From positions 1 to 34,358 of the forward strand of contig JANWWH010000011.1 of the NCBI GenBank assembly GCA_025056375.1: a stretch of DNA of 34,358 bases, read 5' to 3'. A program made the position numbers and the translations under genes. Below are positions 15,485-23,341 of this stretch, piece after piece; the stretch's first letter is position 1, and every line of letters starts with the position of its first letter. The notes beneath the pieces were generated by a model that was not told the origin of the DNA, did no database searches, and worked only from the letters and a program-made list of their open reading frames with translations. The stretch is from Aquificaceae bacterium. GTDB taxonomy: Bacteria > Aquificota > Aquificia > Aquificales > Aquificaceae.

Positions 15485-18400
15485 GCTTGAACTTGAGAAC
15501 TTTGGAGTATACAGGGGCAAACACGTTATTGACTTTTCTCCTTTGAGCTTTTTTGTCATAAGGGGTAGGACGGGTGCAGGCAAGTCCACTCTCATGGATG
15601 CCATATGCTACGCCCTCTATGGAAAGGCACCACGCTACGGAGAGCAGAAGGCTCATAAACATCTTATTTCAAAGGGTAGTAAGGGCATGCGCGTAGCCCT
15701 TGACTTTTCCGTAAAGGGCAAGGTATACAGGATTGAGAGGGAACACGACGGCGGTAGGTCTGATTTCAGATTTTACGAAAGTGGCATACCTAAGAGCCTC
15801 AAAGAAAAGGAGCTGGAAGAACGTATAAAAGGACTTCTTAGGCTCGACTACGGCACTTTTACGAAGGTTCTTCTACTGCCCCAGAACCAGTTTGACAGGT
15901 TTTTAAAGCCGGAGGACAAAAAGGACAGGAGGGAAATACTCAACTCTTTGCTTGGCTTTTCTGGGCTTTTTTTCCATCTTAAAAAACTCGTAGGGGAAGA
16001 ATATAAGGAAAGGTCTGGCAAGCTTGAAGTTCTTCAGTCAAGGCTTTCACAGCTTGAAAATGTAAGTCCGCAGGCAATAGAAAAGCTCGAAGTAGACATG
16101 CAGGAACTTCAACAAGAATACGAGCACCTTTTTGAGAAAAGGTCTCAGGCTCAAAAGCTTCTGGAGAGCTGTAGAGAAAGGGACGGCTTTTTGCAGGAAG
16201 CCTCGGAGCTTGATAGAAAGCTTGGCGAACTCTTATTGAGACGAGAGGAGATGGAAAAGCTCAGGAAGAGGCTTGAGGTTGCCCTCGAGCTCCTGCCCTA
16301 CCTTCCAAGATTGGAGGAGTATGAAAGGATTTTAGGGCTGGAGGAGAAATACACGGAGGACAAAAGGCGCAAGGAGCTGGAGCTCAAAAAGTGTTCAGAG
16401 GATAGGGTGCGTGTGGAGGTGGAGTTAAGGAAAGCAGAGGAAGAAGCTGGTAGGCTTGAAGAATACAACAGACAAAGCCTCGAGACGAGCCAAACGCTTC
16501 AGCTTCTGAATAGCTATAAAGAGCTATACAGAGAATCTCAGGACATACAGAAACAGTTAGAGGTGGTTAGGGGTGAGATTGAGCGCGAGAGAAAGGCGGA
16601 GGAGGAGTGCAGGCAGAGGCTTGAGAAAGGCTTCGAACTTATCAGGGAGGTTAGGAAGGAGATAGAGAACTACGAGAAGGGGGGCATAGAGGAAAAGATA
16701 AAGCAAGTAGAGAAGAAAAAGGAACAGCTGGAAAGGCTCAGGCGCCTCAGGGCGGAGAGGGAAAGGCTGGAAAGGGAGCGAAAAAACGCAGAAGAGGGTT
16801 TGGAAGAGCGTAGGCGAAGGATAGAGAAGGAGCGAGAAGAATACCAAAGGGTTGGAGAGGAAATAGAGAACGTGGAGAGGCTCATAGGGGAGTTGAGGTC
16901 TTCTGTAGATAAAGAGGTGGAACTAAGAGAGCTCTACGCAAAGGCTAAGGAGCTAAAGGATGTTGAAAGTGAAAAGAGAAGGCTTGAAAGGGAAAGGGAG
17001 AGCTTCAAGAAAGGGCTTGAGGAGATAAAGGGAGAGCTTTCCACTCTTGAGGAGAAAAAACTTGAGCTATACGCTATGGAGATAAGGTCAAGCCTGAGGG
17101 CAGGTTCTCCTTGTCCTGTGTGCGGTGGAGTAGTTTCGGAGGAGGAGCACGCAAAAAGAGAGGAGGACATAAGGGCTTTAACCTCAAGGCTTTATGAACT
17201 GAGAGAAAAAAGAGAAGACCTTGCGAGGGAGTTGTCTGCGAGAGAAGCCCAGTTCTCCATGCTTGAGGAAAGGGAACAAAAGCTCATAGAAAGCCTTCGG
17301 GATGCCACCAAAGAGGTGCATGAGCTTGAGGAAAGGCTGAGAAAGGTAGAGAAGGATAAGGCTCTGCTTAAGAAAAGGGAGGAAGAGCTTGGACTTCTTA
17401 GAAAAACTCATACAGAGATAGCTAATAAGTTAGAGGAGCTAAGAAGAGAGGAGTCAGAGTTAAAGGAGAGATTGTCTTCAAAAGGTTCTCTGCTGGAAAA
17501 ACTAAGAGAAGAGGAGGAGGAGCTCCTTGTGGAGCTCGGGGGTAAGTCTGAAGAGATGCTTAAAGAAGATATAGAAAATACAGAAAAAGCCTATCAGGAG
17601 CTGAGGTCCTTGAGAGAAAAGGAAAAAAAGTATGTCCAAAGGTTGGAAGAACTTCAAGGGGAACTCTCGCAGAAGGAGAAAAGGCTTACGGAGCTCCAGG
17701 AAAGGGAGAAAGGTCTGAGGGAACAGAAAGAGTCAAAAGAGGGAAGACTTAAGGAATTGGAGAGGGAAATAAGAGAGAAAACCGGTGAAAAGCCTTCAGA
17801 TTATCTTGAGATAAAGCTAAGAGATAAGATAGAAGAGCTTTCCTCAAAGATTAAAGAGGCTCAGGAAAGATACGCTACGGTAAGCAAACGCCTTCAGGAG
17901 GTAAAAGCAAAAGAAGCAAACCTCCTTTCTGACCTTCAGAAAACAGAAGAGTTTCTCAGAACTCTACAAGAACAGAAGAGCAGCATAGCTAAAGAGCTCT
18001 ACGAGCTAAACAAAATATTTGGAAGTCTTGAAGAGGCAAAAAGACATCTTCTGAGCCAAGAAGAGATAAGAAACCTTCAACAGACTTTTGAAAGCTACGA
18101 GAAGGAAAAACACAACCTTGAGAAGAGGCTTCAGGAGCTAAGGTCAAAACTATCTTCCCTTGAGGGTCTCCCTCCAACGGAGGAGGTAGAGAGGGCTTTT
18201 AAAGGGCTTGAAGAAGAGCTTCACAAAAACAGAGAGCTCTACGGCAACCTAACGAGTGAACTGGAAAGACTAAAAGAAGACCTAAGAGAAAAGAAGGAGC
18301 TCATAAGAAGCATAGAAGAGCTTAAAAAAGAGCTTGACCTTTACGAGAGGCTCAGGTCAGACCTCACGGACAACCAGTTTCCTGAGTTCGTAAGCCGTCT

Positions 18401-18821
18401 TATGCTTCAGAAAGTGGTTGAAAGAGCTAACTATTATCTTTTCAAGTTTAGCTCAGGACAGTTTAGTTTTGAACTGGTAGAAGGCGACCTTCAGGTTATT
18501 GAACACGGCACAGGACACCAAAGACCTGTCTCAAGCCTGAGCGGAGGTGAGACATTTCTTGCAAGCCTCTCTCTTGCTTTTGCGGTCGCAGACATCCTCT
18601 CTCAGAACGCACCCCTTGAGAGCCTCTTTATAGACGAAGGTTTTGGTTCTTTGGATAGAGAGACCAGAGAGTCTCTGTCTGAATTTTTTGACCTTATAAG
18701 GGAGTCAACTAACAGAATGGTGGGTATCATAACTCATGTGGAGGATGTGGCAGACAAGTTCAGTCAGCGTATTGAAATAGAAAAAAAGGAAGGCTCCGCG
18801 AGAATAAAGGTTATATATTGA
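15471..18821 (+). CDS. sbcC: SbcC/Rad50-type ATPase
   Basis: The SMC-like partner of SbcD. At the N-terminus are LELENFGVYRG and Walker A GRTGAGKSTLMDAICYALYG, then the Q-loop region LLPQNQFDRFL. A very long coiled coil rich in E, K, R and L follows, broken by the zinc hook CPVC at residues 548-551, near the middle as expected. The C-terminal ATPase lobe has the ABC signature SSLSGGETFLASL, Walker B LFIDEGFGSLD and the H-loop region GIITHVED. At 1116 residues it is full length. The end overlaps the first DUF29 gene. Antisense ORFs along the coiled coil are shadows. Confidence 0.96.
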   Translation: MRPVRLELENFGVYRGKHVIDFSPLSFFVIRGRTGAGKSTLMDAICYALYGKAPRYGEQKAHKHLISKGSKGMRVALDFSVKGKVYRIEREHDGGRSDFRFYESGIPKSLKEKELEERIKGLLRLDYGTFTKVLLLPQNQFDRFLKPEDKKDRREILNSLLGFSGLFFHLKKLVGEEYKERSGKLEVLQSRLSQLENVSPQAIEKLEVDMQELQQEYEHLFEKRSQAQKLLESCRERDGFLQEASELDRKLGELLLRREEMEKLRKRLEVALELLPYLPRLEEYERILGLEEKYTEDKRRKELELKKCSEDRVRVEVELRKAEEEAGRLEEYNRQSLETSQTLQLLNSYKELYRESQDIQKQLEVVRGEIERERKAEEECRQRLEKGFELIREVRKEIENYEKGGIEEKIKQVEKKKEQLERLRRLRAERERLERERKNAEEGLEERRRRIEKEREEYQRVGEEIENVERLIGELRSSVDKEVELRELYAKAKELKDVESEKRRLERERESFKKGLEEIKGELSTLEEKKLELYAMEIRSSLRAGSPCPVCGGVVSEEEHAKREEDIRALTSRLYELREKREDLARELSAREAQFSMLEEREQKLIESLRDATKEVHELEERLRKVEKDKALLKKREEELGLLRKTHTEIANKLEELRREESELKERLSSKGSLLEKLREEEEELLVELGGKSEEMLKEDIENTEKAYQELRSLREKEKKYVQRLEELQGELSQKEKRLTELQEREKGLREQKESKEGRLKELEREIREKTGEKPSDYLEIKLRDKIEELSSKIKEAQERYATVSKRLQEVKAKEANLLSDLQKTEEFLRTLQEQKSSIAKELYELNKIFGSLEEAKRHLLSQEEIRNLQQTFESYEKEKHNLEKRLQELRSKLSSLEGLPPTEEVERAFKGLEEELHKNRELYGNLTSELERLKEDLREKKELIRSIEELKKELDLYERLRSDLTDNQFPEFVSRLMLQKVVERANYYLFKFSSGQFSFELVEGDLQVIEHGTGHQRPVSSLSGGETFLASLSLAFAVADILSQNAPLESLFIDEGFGSLDRETRESLSEFFDLIRESTNRMVGIITHVEDVADKFSQRIEIEKKEGSARIKVIY

Positions 18822-19321
18822 AACCTATGAGCGTCATAAACAAAGAAGAACTAAAAGAGCTCTACGACAAGGACTTTCCTCTCTGGGCTGAGATAAACTT
18901 AGAGCTCCTCAAAGAAAAAGCTTACGAGCTCGTGGACTGGGAGAACCTCTTGGAGGAAATAGAGGACATGGCAAGGTCAGACCTGAAGGCGTGTATAAGT
19001 CATTTAGCGGTCATCCTTGAACACCTTTACAAGTGGGACAACTTCAAGGAGCTTGCTGGCGGTGAGGCCGCGGGCATGGGGTGGATAAAAAGTGTAGAGA
19101 ATTCAAGAAGGCGTATAAACACACTTTTTAAAAACTACCCAAGTCTCAGCTCAAAACTGCCCTGTGAACTTCACCGAGCATGGAACCATGCGATAGATAA
19201 CCTTATTGAATGGCTCGACGAAAATGGATATAAACCTGAGAACTTTCGCATTCCAGAAACTTGCCCCTACACCTACGAAGAAGCTATGACCAGAGACCTG
19301 AGGAAGGAGCTAAAGCCATGA
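18818..19321 (+). CDS. DUF29 family protein, first tandem copy
   Basis: DUF29 proteins are small, helical and of unknown function, common in cyanobacteria and often multicopy. This one shows the family hallmarks LYDKDFPLWAEINLELLKEKAYELVDWENLLEEIEDMA, HLAVILEHLYKW, and the terminal CPYTYEEAMTRDL. A TTG at 18818 overlaps the sbcC stop (TTGA) and has AAAGG 7 bases upstream; the alternative ATG at 18827 aligns exactly with the start of the second copy, so the start is uncertain by three codons. Coupling to sbcC suggests a role tied to that nuclease, or simple transcriptional convenience; this is inference. Confidence 0.9.
   Translation: MKPMSVINKEELKELYDKDFPLWAEINLELLKEKAYELVDWENLLEEIEDMARSDLKACISHLAVILEHLYKWDNFKELAGGEAAGMGWIKSVENSRRRINTLFKNYPSLSSKLPCELHRAWNHAIDNLIEWLDENGYKPENFRIPETCPYTYEEAMTRDLRKELKP
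18851..18973 (+). repeat. Direct repeat, copy 1 (5' part of DUF29 gene a)
   Basis: This 123-base segment aligns without gaps to 19342-19464. I count 7 mismatches by eye, six of them synonymous and one a Lys/Arg change. Outside this block the two DUF29 genes diverge clearly in both DNA and protein. Confidence 0.9.
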
Positions 19322-19809
19322 AGACCATAAGCAGAGAAGATTTAAAAGAGCTTTACGACAAGGATTTTCCTCTCTGGGCTGAGATAAACTTAGAGCTCCT
19401 CAAAGAAAGAGCCTACGAGCTTGTGGATTGGGAGAACCTCTTGGAGGAAATAGAGGACATGGCACAGAGGCACTTGGACGCCTGCATAAGTTACTTGGCG
19501 GTCATCTTGGAGCATCTCTACAAGTGGGATAACTTTAGGTCTATGACGAGAGCGGGCGGAGAAAGAGGAGGGCTTGGTTGGATAAAAAGCGTAGAGAATG
19601 CAAGGCTTGATATATGGGCTCTTCTTGAAAAGTATCCAAGCCTAAGGGCAAAACTTCCCTCTCAGATTGAAATGGCGTGGATAGATGCAAAAAAGGAAAT
19701 AGTGAAAAGCTCACATGAGCTTGGTCTTTCTCTTTCAATAAAAGACCTTCCAGAAGCCTGCCCTTACACTTACGAGGAAGCAATGACAAGAGACCTAATG
19801 AAAGAGTGA
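19318..19809 (+). CDS. DUF29 family protein, second tandem copy
   Basis: A paralogue of the preceding gene, 163 residues. I choose ATG 19318, which overlaps the first copy's stop as ATGA; the tracked start at 19261 is an upstream extension inside that gene. It shares the N-terminal half almost perfectly with copy one (LKELYDKDFPLWAEINLELL and DWENLLEEIEDMA), and the C-terminal CPYTYEEAMTRDL. The middle differs (residues about 75-145), with the poorly conserved loop MTRAGGERGG followed by the shared GWIKSVEN. The pair may form a heteromer. The M16 peptidase gene begins at its stop codon. Confidence 0.9.
   Translation: MKTISREDLKELYDKDFPLWAEINLELLKERAYELVDWENLLEEIEDMAQRHLDACISYLAVILEHLYKWDNFRSMTRAGGERGGLGWIKSVENARLDIWALLEKYPSLRAKLPSQIEMAWIDAKKEIVKSSHELGLSLSIKDLPEACPYTYEEAMTRDLMKE
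19342..19464 (+). repeat. Direct repeat, copy 2 (5' part of DUF29 gene b)
   Basis: Second copy of the 123-base block at 18851-18973, about 94 percent identical by eye count. The sharp drop in similarity after GACATGGCA is compatible with recent gene conversion limited to the 5' part, or with strong selection on this helix. Confidence 0.9.
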
Positions 19810-21098
19810 TGAGAATTTTACTATTACTTTTGGGGGTGTTTACGATGACCACATTAGCTTTTACTGGTGAGCTTAAGACCTATAAACTGCCCAACGGGGC
19901 AAAGTTGGTGGTAAACCGCAGAGAAGACTCGGAGGCGGTTGCCCTTCACGTCTGGTTTAGGGTTGGCTCTATTTATGAAGACTACCACCAAAAGGGCATG
20001 GCTCACTTTCTTGAGCATATGCTTTTTAACGGTTCGGAGAAGTATCCCTACGGTCATATGGACTACATAGTGGAAAGTCTTGGAGGAAACCTAAACGCAG
20101 GCACTTCAAAGGAGTACACCTTCTACCATATAACCATAGCAAAGCCTTACTGGAAGCAGGCTCTTGATGTTCTCTATCAGCTTACCCAAAAACCCTTGCT
20201 TGCGGAGGATATGGTGGAAAAGGAAAAGCCTATCGTAATAGAAGAGCTAAGGCGTGGAAAGGATAACCCTACCACAATCCTCTGGGAGGAGTTTGAAAAA
20301 CTTTTCTATAAGGTTTCACCCTACAGATACCCTATAATAGGTTACGAGGAAACCATCCAAAAGTTCACAAGAGAACTGCTCCTTGAGTTTTACAAGAACT
20401 TCTACCAGTCAAGAAACATGTATCTGGTTGTTGTTGGTGATGTTGAACCTGAGGAAGTTTACAGAGAGGTGCTACAGACCTTTGGTAAGGAAGAAGGTAA
20501 ACCCCTTCCTAAGGTGGATATACCACAAGAGCCCGAACAGCTTGAAAACAGGACGAAGACAATAAGAGACAACAGGGTGGAAAAGACCTACTGGCTTGTT
20601 GGCTGGAAGGTGCCAGCGGTAGGCACTAAGGAGCAATACGCCCTCGTAGTTCTTGACCAGATTTTAGGCAACGGCAGGACCTCTCTCTTTTATAGAGAGC
20701 TCAGAGAGAAGGGGCTAGTCTACAGTATATCCACAGGCGATTTTGGCAGACCAAGAGACAACCTCTTTTTCATATATGCCACCCTTGATGCGGAAAAGCT
20801 TGAGCAGGTCAAAGGAAGAGTATTTGAGCTTATGGGTTCTTTGAGGGAGGCTCTTACGGAAGAGGAGTTTCAAAGGGCAAAGTCAAGGATAATAAACTCG
20901 GAGGCTTTCAACCTTGAGAGGGTAGAAAGGGATGCTTATTACATAGGTTATTCGCTCACCGTGGTAGGAATGCTGGATTACTACAGATATTTTGAAAACA
21001 ACATAAGGAGCGTCCGCAGAGAGGATGTTTTAAGGGTATTGGAAAAATACATCCTAAGAAAGCCTTACTCTGAGGTCATAATGGTGCCAGACAGATGA
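19809..21098 (+). CDS. M16 family zinc peptidase, catalytic subunit
   Basis: A pitrilysin-type metallopeptidase. After a signal peptide (RILLLLLGVFTMTTLAFTG) comes the inverted zinc motif HFLEH (H66, E69, H70), with the third ligand in the downstream EKPIVIEELRRGKDNP. The C-terminal M16 domain has GNGRTSLFYRELREKGLVYS. At 429 residues it has the size of bacterial M16B subunits. ATG 19809 overlaps the DUF29 stop by one base; the GTG at 19806 is an alternative that adds one residue. It acts probably in the periplasm on unfolded peptides. The next gene encodes a related protein without the zinc motif, so a heterodimer is likely. Confidence 0.94.
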   Translation: MRILLLLLGVFTMTTLAFTGELKTYKLPNGAKLVVNRREDSEAVALHVWFRVGSIYEDYHQKGMAHFLEHMLFNGSEKYPYGHMDYIVESLGGNLNAGTSKEYTFYHITIAKPYWKQALDVLYQLTQKPLLAEDMVEKEKPIVIEELRRGKDNPTTILWEEFEKLFYKVSPYRYPIIGYEETIQKFTRELLLEFYKNFYQSRNMYLVVVGDVEPEEVYREVLQTFGKEEGKPLPKVDIPQEPEQLENRTKTIRDNRVEKTYWLVGWKVPAVGTKEQYALVVLDQILGNGRTSLFYRELREKGLVYSISTGDFGRPRDNLFFIYATLDAEKLEQVKGRVFELMGSLREALTEEEFQRAKSRIINSEAFNLERVERDAYYIGYSLTVVGMLDYYRYFENNIRSVRREDVLRVLEKYILRKPYSEVIMVPDR

Positions 21099-22345
21099 GT
21101 TATATAATACTTCTTCTTATCTTTAGCCTTTCTTTTGGGGGTGTAAAAGTGCAGGAGCGAGTGCTTCCTAACGGCGTGAAGCTCATACTCAAAGAAACCA
21201 GGGGCAGGGGTATAGTCTCGGGCGTCATCTTTATAAAGTCTGGCACTCATGGAGAGAAGAAAAGAGGACTTACGAACCTGACCGCAACCCTTCTTACCAA
21301 GGGAACGAAGAGCTACAGTTCCTATCAGATAGCCAGCACCTTTGAGGACTATGGGGGAAGCCTGTATGCCTCCGCAGGGGACGATTTCATAGAGATAGGC
21401 TTCTCCACCAAAGTGGAAGGTTTACCCAAGGGGCTTTCGGTCATAAGGAGCATACTAACAGAACCCCTTTTCTCCGAAGAAGACCTGCAGAGAGAAAAGA
21501 AGAACGCCCTTCAGACCCTAAGGTCAAGGAGGGAAAGGGGACAGGAGCTTGCCACTGATGCCCTCAGAAAGCTTACTTACAAAGGCTCCAACTACGAGGT
21601 GATACCCCTCGGAAGAGAGGAAGACATAAAGACTATAGAAAGAGAAGACCTGATAGAGAGATGGAAAGAGGTGCTTCGCTCGGAGAACTTGGTTCTGAGC
21701 CTCGTGGGCGATTTTAAGACGGAGCAGGTTCTCCCCCTTCTGGAGGAGACCTTCTCTCTACTTCCTGGGGGTCGCTACGAGCTAAAGACAGAGGATGTGC
21801 CCATGAGGGAAGACCTGATAGAGAGGGTTAAAAGACAAGGCTCTCAAGCTACGGTGCTATGTGCCTTTGATGCACCTAACTTTAAGGGCGAGGAATACTT
21901 CGCCTTTAAGGTGTTGGACGCGGTGCTCGGGGACGGCATGACCTCAAAGCTCTTTAAGGAACTGAGAGAAAGGAAGGGATACGCCTATGCGGTTTACTCC
22001 ACCTATCCTACGCGACTGGCTTCACCCAGGCTCATAGCCTACATAGGAACATCACCCGAGAAAAAGGAGGACGCCCTGAAAGACCTGATAGAAATGGTCA
22101 AGAACGCCCCTATAGAGCCCGGGGACGTGGAACTTGCCAAGAACAAGATAGTAGGTGACTTTCTGCTCGCCCGTCAGACTAGGCTCAGGCAAGCTTGGTA
22201 TTTAGGCTTTTTTGAGGTTATGGGCTTTGGCTGGAGGATGGAGGGTAAGTATGCGGAGAAGGTCAATAGCGTTAGCTTTGAACAAGTGCAGGAGGTAAGA
22301 AAAAAGTATCTTAAAATACATCACTGCGTGGTGGTGGAACCCTGA
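21095..22345 (+). CDS. M16 family peptidase-like protein without zinc motif (partner subunit)
   Basis: Homologous in layout to the preceding protein but the HxxEH zinc motif is missing: the matching place reads RGLTNLTATLLTKGT. It keeps the Arg/Tyr substrate-binding signature of M16 partner subunits in LFKELRERKGYAYAVYS. A short signal peptide (YIILLLIFSLSFGG) indicates export. At 416 residues it is normal for the family. In known M16B heterodimers such as mitochondrial processing peptidase, one subunit is catalytic and the other binds substrate; this pair fits. The start overlaps the upstream stop as ATGA, and its stop overlaps the next ATG by one base. Confidence 0.93.
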   Translation: MSYIILLLIFSLSFGGVKVQERVLPNGVKLILKETRGRGIVSGVIFIKSGTHGEKKRGLTNLTATLLTKGTKSYSSYQIASTFEDYGGSLYASAGDDFIEIGFSTKVEGLPKGLSVIRSILTEPLFSEEDLQREKKNALQTLRSRRERGQELATDALRKLTYKGSNYEVIPLGREEDIKTIEREDLIERWKEVLRSENLVLSLVGDFKTEQVLPLLEETFSLLPGGRYELKTEDVPMREDLIERVKRQGSQATVLCAFDAPNFKGEEYFAFKVLDAVLGDGMTSKLFKELRERKGYAYAVYSTYPTRLASPRLIAYIGTSPEKKEDALKDLIEMVKNAPIEPGDVELAKNKIVGDFLLARQTRLRQAWYLGFFEVMGFGWRMEGKYAEKVNSVSFEQVQEVRKKYLKIHHCVVVEP

Positions 22346-22644
22346 TGGGAGACTTTACGAAGGCAGGGCTTGACAGAGGTGACCTTGAAAAGGAACTGGA
22401 GCACACCCTCCTATCCGCAAAGATGCTATACAAAACCTATTCGGCTACCTTGGAAGACCTAAGGAAGGAAGAGCTCCTGCACGACCTTCGGGAATACGAA
22501 GACCAGCTAAGAAGGTTCATCCTGCCTCTGGTAAAAAGGGCAGAGGAGACGGGGGACAAGAGGCTCGTGAACACCGCTTACGAGATAAGATACACTTACG
22601 AGAAGCTCCTCGAGCTCATTAGGCAGGGTTTAGATAATTCCTGA
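22345..22644 (+). CDS. Hypothetical helical protein, 99 residues
   Basis: The ATG overlaps the M16 partner stop (TGATG). The product is charged and helical, with EKELEHTLLSAKMLYKTYSATLEDLRKEELLHDLREYEDQLRRF-type heptads, no cysteine, no signal peptide and no membrane segment. I recognise no family. The compact size and helical pattern would suit a small adaptor or helical-hairpin protein. It is the last gene of the chain that starts near 13.34 kb, and its final 26 bases overlap the 3' end of fliA on the opposite strand. No terminator is visible at this junction. Confidence 0.8.
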   Translation: MGDFTKAGLDRGDLEKELEHTLLSAKMLYKTYSATLEDLRKEELLHDLREYEDQLRRFILPLVKRAEETGDKRLVNTAYEIRYTYEKLLELIRQGLDNS

Positions 22645-23302
22645 GCTTTTCTATCGCAGAGCTCTTAATCTGAGATACCCTCGCCATAGATACACCTAAA
22701 AGTTTTGCCACTTCCTTCAAAGGTAGCTCCTCGTAGTAGAGGAGCTGAAGGAGGAGTTTTTCTCTGTGGTCTAACCTTTCTATCGCCTTCAGTAGCTTTT
22801 CCTTGAGGTCTGCTCTTATGACCGCCTCTTCTGGACCCTCTTCTTGGCTTTCAAAGAGCTCCTCGTAGCTCCTCCCTTCACGGAAGAGCTCTTCGAGGCT
22901 CATCAAGTAGGAAAAGCTGATAGCTTTGAGGTCTTCTTTTAGTTTTTCAGGGCTTTCTCCGAGAAACTTTGCCAGCTCTTCGTCGCTCACCTCCTCTCCC
23001 CTTTCCATGCTTAGCCTTTCAAGAGCTTGCTTTATAGCCTTCTCCTTGGACCTTATGTTCCTGCTTACGAAGTCCAAACTTCTTAGATAGTCATACATGG
23101 CACCCTTTACGCGTAGCTTAAGGTAAGCGGTAGGGTTCTTACTCCTGTCAACCTTGGGCAAGACCTCTATTAGAGCAAGAACCCCGTAACCTATCAGGTC
23201 GTTAACATCCACTGAGGAGGGCAGGTGCCTGTGGAGGCGGTAAGCTATCTGTTGAACGAGGGGCAGGTAGGAAAGCACCAGCTCCTTCTCTTCTTTGGTC
23301 AT
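22619..23302 (-). CDS. fliA: Flagellar sigma factor sigma-28 (FliA)
   Basis: FliA directs transcription of late flagellar and chemotaxis genes. Region 2 reads [22 protein letters not shown] and [23 protein letters not shown], the sigma-28 form of the core and -10 binding helices. Region 3 follows with [19 protein letters not shown], and region 4 has [29 protein letters not shown]. The 227 residues are typical. The start has no Shine-Dalgarno; TAAAAT on the minus strand ends 6 bases before the ATG. It is transcribed away from flhA across a 39-base gap, whereas many genomes have fliA downstream of flhG in the same operon. Confidence 0.95.
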   Translation of the reverse strand: MTKEEKELVLSYLPLVQQIAYRLHRHLPSSVDVNDLIGYGVLALIEVLPKVDRSKNPTAYLKLRVKGAMYDYLRSLDFVSRNIRSKEKAIKQALERLSMERGEEVSDEELAKFLGESPEKLKEDLKAISFSYLMSLEELFREGRSYEELFESQEEGPEEAVIRADLKEKLLKAIERLDHREKLLLQLLYYEELPLKEVAKLLGVSMARVSQIKSSAIEKLRNYLNPA

Positions 23303-23341
23303 GAGAATATTTTAGCCCCGAGGGACTTATACTATAGTCCT
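23303..23341. promoter_or_regulatory. Divergent fliA / flhA promoter region
   Basis: This 39-base gap is the only space for promoters of both divergent flagellar units. Towards fliA, TAAAAT (complement of 23309-23314) lies 6 bases before its ATG. Towards flhA, TATACT (23328-23333) lies 8 bases before its ATG. Neither gene has a Shine-Dalgarno here. No sigma-54 or sigma-28 consensus is visible. Confidence 0.5.

Noticed and set aside
16557-17411. Several minus-strand ORFs opposite the sbcC coiled coil, rich in S, L and F
   Set aside because: Glu/Lys/Leu-rich coding DNA gives long open Ser/Phe/Leu-rich antisense frames; none has a plausible start context.
23225-23341. 39-codon N-terminal extension of flhA in the ORF track
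   Set aside because: It reads antisense through the start of fliA, and FlhA homologues begin just before the first membrane helix, matching ATG 23342.
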